NCBI GenBank assembly: GCA_024641225.1
Contig: JAHEDN010000091.1
Coordinates: forward strand, 1-8,731
DNA: 8,731 nt
Origin: Burkholderiales bacterium
GTDB taxonomy: Bacteria > Pseudomonadota > Gammaproteobacteria > Burkholderiales > Burkholderiaceae_F
Direction of reading: 5' to 3'
Below are positions 6,341-8,731 of the stretch, piece by piece. The translations under genes and the position numbers were made by a program. The notes beneath the pieces are model-generated. The model ran no database searches. It saw nothing but the letters and a program-made list of their open reading frames with translations, and was not told the origin of the DNA. Numbering within the stretch: the first letter of the stretch is position 1; each line of letters opens with the position of its first letter.

Positions 6341-6577
6341 ATGATGACCCGAACGCTCGTTGCCGCTTCCCTGATGGTTCTCGCCCTCGCCGCTTGCGGC
6401 AAGAAGGAAGCGCCCCCGGCCGCCCCGGCGCTAGCTCCTGCGCCCGCTGCCGCGCCAGCTCCGGCTCCGGCTGCCGCCCCGGTTCCGACCGCCGAGCCGG
6501 CGAAGGAGGCTGCTCCCGCTGCTGCCCCGGCGCCCGCCGCCGATGCGGCAAAGGACGAAGCTGCCAAGAAGCAGTAG
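6341..6577 (+). CDS. small Ala/Pro-rich lipoprotein
   Basis: 78 residues. The N-terminus is a lipoprotein signal peptide: Arg4, a hydrophobic run from 6 to 18, and the lipobox Leu-Ala-Ala-Cys with Cys19 as the lipidation site. The residue after Cys is Gly rather than Asp, which by the E. coli +2 rule favours the outer membrane. The mature part, 60 residues including Cys19, begins GKKE and is almost only Ala and Pro with scattered Lys, Glu and Asp; APAPAAAP occurs twice in near succession (32-48). It looks like an extended, disordered tether with no catalytic domain. AGGA at 6326-6329 is a somewhat distant Shine-Dalgarno; ATG 6341 or the adjacent ATG 6344 could start it. The gene has its own promoter and terminator. 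Function unknown; such low-complexity lipoproteins are common in betaproteobacteria, and similarity searches will be dominated by composition. Confidence 0.85.
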   Translation: MMTRTLVAASLMVLALAACGKKEAPPAAPALAPAPAAAPAPAPAAAPVPTAEPAKEAAPAAAPAPAADAAKDEAAKKQ

Positions 6578-6613
6578 GAAAAATACGCGACCGCCCGGTG
6601 CGGTGTGCGTTTC

Positions 6614-6644
6614 AAAAAGGGCCGGTCGTACCGGCCCTTTTTTT
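6614..6644. terminator. strong bidirectional rho-independent terminator
   Basis: GGGCCGGT (6619-6626) pairs perfectly with ACCGGCCC (6630-6637) around a CGT loop. The stem is extended by AAAAA on the left against the first five Ts of a seven-T tract on the right, giving up to 13 pairs. It ends the lipoprotein transcript on the plus strand. On the minus strand the five As read as a U-tract and can end the dapA-bamC-hydrolase operon, whose last stop codon is 21 bases away. Confidence 0.93.
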
Positions 6645-6665
6645 CATTTTCTCGCCGGCTTCGCC

Positions 6666-7433
6666 TTAGCAGCGCTGCCAGGGCAGGCCGCTGTCCTGAT
6701 CGGCGACCAGTACCTCGTCGTCGGCGCAGCCGATGACCGCGGCGAGCGCGGCCCGCGCGAGACGAGGCTGGTTGTTGCGCCGGCTCAGGTGCGCGGCGGC
6801 CACGAGTTGCAGCGAGCGGCGATCGAGCCGCTGCAGCAACGCAGCGGCCTGGATGTTGGACAAGTGGCCCAGATCGCCGAGGATGCGCGCCTTGAGGAAT
6901 GGCGGATACGCGGAGATGCGCAGCATCTCGACATCGTGGTTGCACTCGAGCATCAGCGCGTGCACGCCCGCAAGCGCATCGAAGACGTCTTCACCCGGCG
7001 AACCGACATCAGTGAGAACGCCGAGCCGACGATCGCCATCGCCGAACACGTACTGCAGCGGTTCGGCCGCGTCGTGCCCCACCGTGAACGGCACCATCCG
7101 CAGCGCGCCGATGGCGACGATCTCGCCGGCGACGACCTCCGAGAAGCCCGTCTCGAGCGATGCCGCGCGCGCCGTTCCTGCGGAGCAGAACACCGGCAAT
7201 GGCGCCCGCCGCAACAGCGCGCGCACACCGCCGACGTGATCGCTGTGCTCGTGCGTCAGTACGATCGCATCGAGATCGTCGACAGTCAGTCCCGCGCGCG
7301 CAAGCCGAATCTGCAGCTGGCGGCCGTTGAAACCGTTGTCGAGCAGCACGCGCGTGACGCGCAGCCCGTCGCCGGCCTCGACCACCGTGGCGTTGCCTTC
7401 GCTGCCCGAGCCGAGGCAGCAGAAACGCAGCAC
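6666..7433 (-). CDS. MBL-fold metallo-hydrolase, YycJ/WalJ-like
   Basis: 255 residues, cytoplasmic. It begins LRFCCLGSGSEGNATVVEA, the standard first strand of this family. The binuclear metal site is visible: THEHSDH at 60-66, His120 in TVGHDA, Asp142 in TDVGSPG, ECNHDVEMLR at 163-172 and GDLGHLSN at 187-194, with a further His215 in AAAHLS. The NHD and GHLSN signatures are typical of the YycJ/WalJ branch rather than beta-lactamases or glyoxalase II. Relatives are described as probable nucleases or phosphodiesterases; the substrate here is unknown. The start is GTG at 7433, 16 bases after the bamC stop, with only a weak GGCGAG ahead. The open frame extends much further upstream, antiparallel-free but through bamC in another frame, and that part has no MBL similarity. 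It is the third and last gene of the dapA-bamC operon. Confidence 0.9.
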   Translation of the reverse strand: MLRFCCLGSGSEGNATVVEAGDGLRVTRVLLDNGFNGRQLQIRLARAGLTVDDLDAIVLTHEHSDHVGGVRALLRRAPLPVFCSAGTARAASLETGFSEVVAGEIVAIGALRMVPFTVGHDAAEPLQYVFGDGDRRLGVLTDVGSPGEDVFDALAGVHALMLECNHDVEMLRISAYPPFLKARILGDLGHLSNIQAAALLQRLDRRSLQLVAAAHLSRRNNQPRLARAALAAVIGCADDEVLVADQDSGLPWQRC

Positions 7434-7449
7434 CGCTGTCTCGCCGCGC

Positions 7450-8607
7450 CTAGCGCAGTTGCTGGTTGATCTGCGCCAGGATCTTGCCGGCCGTCGGGCT
7501 GGCGTCGGGCTTGCCGTCTCGATCCTGCACGGTGACCACGGTGCGCTCGCCGGTCGCCGCGACCTGCACGCGGAACTGCTGCGCTTCGACCTTGTATTCG
7601 CGACCGAACAGCTTGGAGAAGAAGCCCTGCTGTTCGCGCTGCTTCTGCTCGACCTCGGGATCGAGGTAACGGACGAAATACATTCCTTTGGCGCGGTCGC
7701 GATCCTCGACTGTGAAACCGCCACGATCCAGCGCCAGGCCGACACGTCGCCAGGCGCGATCGAACGGTTCATCGATGCTGACCCGGGCCGGATTCGAAGC
7801 GTCCGCCGGCAGCAGGCGCGCAATTTCCGGCGGCGCCGCTACGGCGGCCGTGGTCGGCGCAGCCGAGGCCGTCGTCACCGCCTGCGGCTGTGCCGCCGGC
7901 GCAAAGCGAAGCGCAAGGCGCTGCAGCAGTTCGGCCTCCAGTTCCGGATCCGATGGCCGCGGCTGCCACATCGTGCGGTCCTGGGCCGACGACGTGTACA
8001 CCTCGATCATGCCCCGGTGGCTGACGAAGATCTCCGACGTGTTGGCCGCGGTGCGTTCGACGCGAAAGCGGAACTTGTCCTGCTCGCCGGTCGAGAACAC
8101 CTGGTCGAGCACGCGTCCGATCGTGCTGCGGATGATGTCCTGCGGCAGCTTGGCCCGGTTCTCCGCCCACACCGTCTCGACGACGCCAAGCTTGGGATCC
8201 TCGCGCTCGATCGCCAGCCCGATCGACGGCAGGAACCCGCGCACGACCGCAAAGGCCTGCTCGGGCGGGACGTCGACCACCAGCCAGCGCTGCGTGCCCG
8301 CCCTCTCGATGCGCGCGGTGGGTACGGCCGGCGCAACCGTGGCCAGGCCGCCGGGGCTCTGCTGCGGGCGACTGGCTGCAGCCGCCATCGTTGCGCTGGC
8401 GGTGACGGGACCAGCGCGTTCGGGCACCGCAAAGCGATCGTCGCGCGGCAGCTGCGAAAGATCCGGCGGCACTTCGAGCGTGCGCGGCGGCGCTGCGCTC
8501 GAGTATTCGATCTTGTCGGTGCCCAGCCCGATCGAACTGCAGCCGGCCACCAGCACGGCGGTCGCCAGCGCCGCCAAAGCGCCCGAAAAACCGGCGCGTG
8601 ACTTCAT
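7450..8607 (-). CDS. bamC: outer-membrane assembly lipoprotein BamC (NlpB)
   Basis: 385 residues. The ATG at 8607 is fixed by a perfect AAGGAG six bases upstream and by the signal peptide that follows: Lys2, Arg4, a hydrophobic run and a lipobox ending Val-Ala-Gly-Cys with Cys23 lipidated. After this comes the conserved unstructured BamC segment DKIEYSSAAPP and LEVPPDLSQLPRDDRFAVP (31-62), which in E. coli binds BamD. Two helix-grip domains follow, about 105-240 and 275-385, separated by an Ala/Thr/Pro-rich linker (about 236-260). BamC is an accessory part of the BAM complex that folds and inserts beta-barrel proteins into the outer membrane. The dapA-bamC order, with 30 bases between the genes, is the same as in E. 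coli. It is slightly longer than E. coli BamC (344) owing to the linkers. Confidence 0.95.
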   Translation of the reverse strand: MKSRAGFSGALAALATAVLVAGCSSIGLGTDKIEYSSAAPPRTLEVPPDLSQLPRDDRFAVPERAGPVTASATMAAAASRPQQSPGGLATVAPAVPTARIERAGTQRWLVVDVPPEQAFAVVRGFLPSIGLAIEREDPKLGVVETVWAENRAKLPQDIIRSTIGRVLDQVFSTGEQDKFRFRVERTAANTSEIFVSHRGMIEVYTSSAQDRTMWQPRPSDPELEAELLQRLALRFAPAAQPQAVTTASAAPTTAAVAAPPEIARLLPADASNPARVSIDEPFDRAWRRVGLALDRGGFTVEDRDRAKGMYFVRYLDPEVEQKQREQQGFFSKLFGREYKVEAQQFRVQVAATGERTVVTVQDRDGKPDASPTAGKILAQINQQLR

Positions 8608-8613
8608 CAATCT

Positions 8614-8619
8614 CTCCTT
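8614..8619 (-). promoter_or_regulatory. Shine-Dalgarno of bamC
   Basis: AAGGAG on the minus strand, six bases before ATG 8607. It is the strongest ribosome binding site in the window and rules out the in-frame start nine codons further upstream. Confidence 0.85.
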
Positions 8620-8637
8620 GGCCACGGACGACAATCC

Positions 8638-8731
8638 CTACAGCAGTCCGAGTTCGCTCAGCGCAGCCTCGACGACGGGCTGGCTCGCTTCAGCCAACGG
8701 CACCATGGGCAGGCGAATGCCGCTGCCAATG
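8638..8731 (-). CDS. dapA: 4-hydroxy-tetrahydrodipicolinate synthase DapA, C-terminal end
   Basis: Only the last 30 codons and the TAG stop are inside the window. The tail reads GIRLPMVPLAEASQ followed by VVEAALSELGLL. This matches the usual DapA C-terminus (E. coli has RLPMTPI near the end and finishes with KHAGLL), and the position directly upstream of bamC is the classic one. DapA condenses pyruvate with aspartate-semialdehyde, the first committed step of lysine and diaminopimelate synthesis. The catalytic Lys and Tyr lie outside the window, so the call rests on the C-terminal match and synteny. Confidence 0.87.
   Translation of the reverse strand, partial: IGSGIRLPMVPLAEASQPVVEAALSELGLL

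Noticed and set aside
6424..6550. Repetitive GCT/CCG-rich block that looks like a tandem repeat.
   Set aside because: It is the coding sequence of the Ala/Pro tail of the lipoprotein; the codons vary and there is no exact DNA repeat unit.
5503..6945. A 480-codon open frame on the minus strand antisense to roxA, the unknown protein and the lipoprotein.
   Set aside because: Arg/Ala-rich low-complexity translation that runs straight through the strong terminator at 6614-6644 and the promoter region; a shadow of high GC.
7327..8601. A 424-codon plus-strand open frame opposite bamC and the MBL gene.
   Set aside because: Composition-driven shadow; bamC on the minus strand has a perfect Shine-Dalgarno, lipobox and conserved family segments.

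Overview
The window is an ordinary, gene-dense, strongly GC-rich stretch of proteobacterial chromosome. The gene order (divergent trmJ/suhB; dapA-bamC followed by a YycJ/WalJ-like metallo-hydrolase) and the protein sequences suggest a betaproteobacterium, probably Burkholderiales or Rhodocyclales. This placement is an inference from protein character and synteny. I see no tRNA, rRNA, insertion sequence, prophage gene, CRISPR array or sign of recent transfer.

Layout. At the left edge lies the 5' part of trmJ (tRNA 2'-O-methyltransferase) on the minus strand. It is divergent from suhB (inositol-phosphatase fold; a Nus factor in E. coli), with a 110-bp shared control region between them. suhB is followed after 17 bp by a full-length mutS on the same strand. 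mutS converges, with only 8 bp between stop codons, on a SlyD-like FKBP prolyl isomerase gene on the minus strand. A 38-bp gap separates that gene from the divergent roxA-like cupin oxygenase (ribosomal protein L16 arginine hydroxylase family). A 166-aa protein of unknown function starts inside the end of the roxA-like gene.

Next comes a 163-bp non-coding stretch with a fairly good promoter, a perfect 12-bp palindrome and a small inverted repeat. It leads into a tiny Ala/Pro-rich lipoprotein gene that ends at a strong, symmetric rho-independent terminator. On the other side of this terminator a minus-strand operon runs in from the right edge: dapA (last 30 codons only), bamC (outer-membrane assembly lipoprotein) and the MBL-fold hydrolase.

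The genes are housekeeping functions (tRNA modification, rRNA transcription and maturation, mismatch repair, protein folding, ribosome hydroxylation, lysine biosynthesis, outer-membrane assembly), not one dedicated system. I did not find a convincing undescribed system. The points most worth a second look are small regulatory ones: a boxA-like element just ahead of suhB, a hairpin built from the two convergent stop codons of mutS and the FKBP gene, a five-codon mini-ORF fused to the FKBP start, and the palindrome in the lipoprotein leader.
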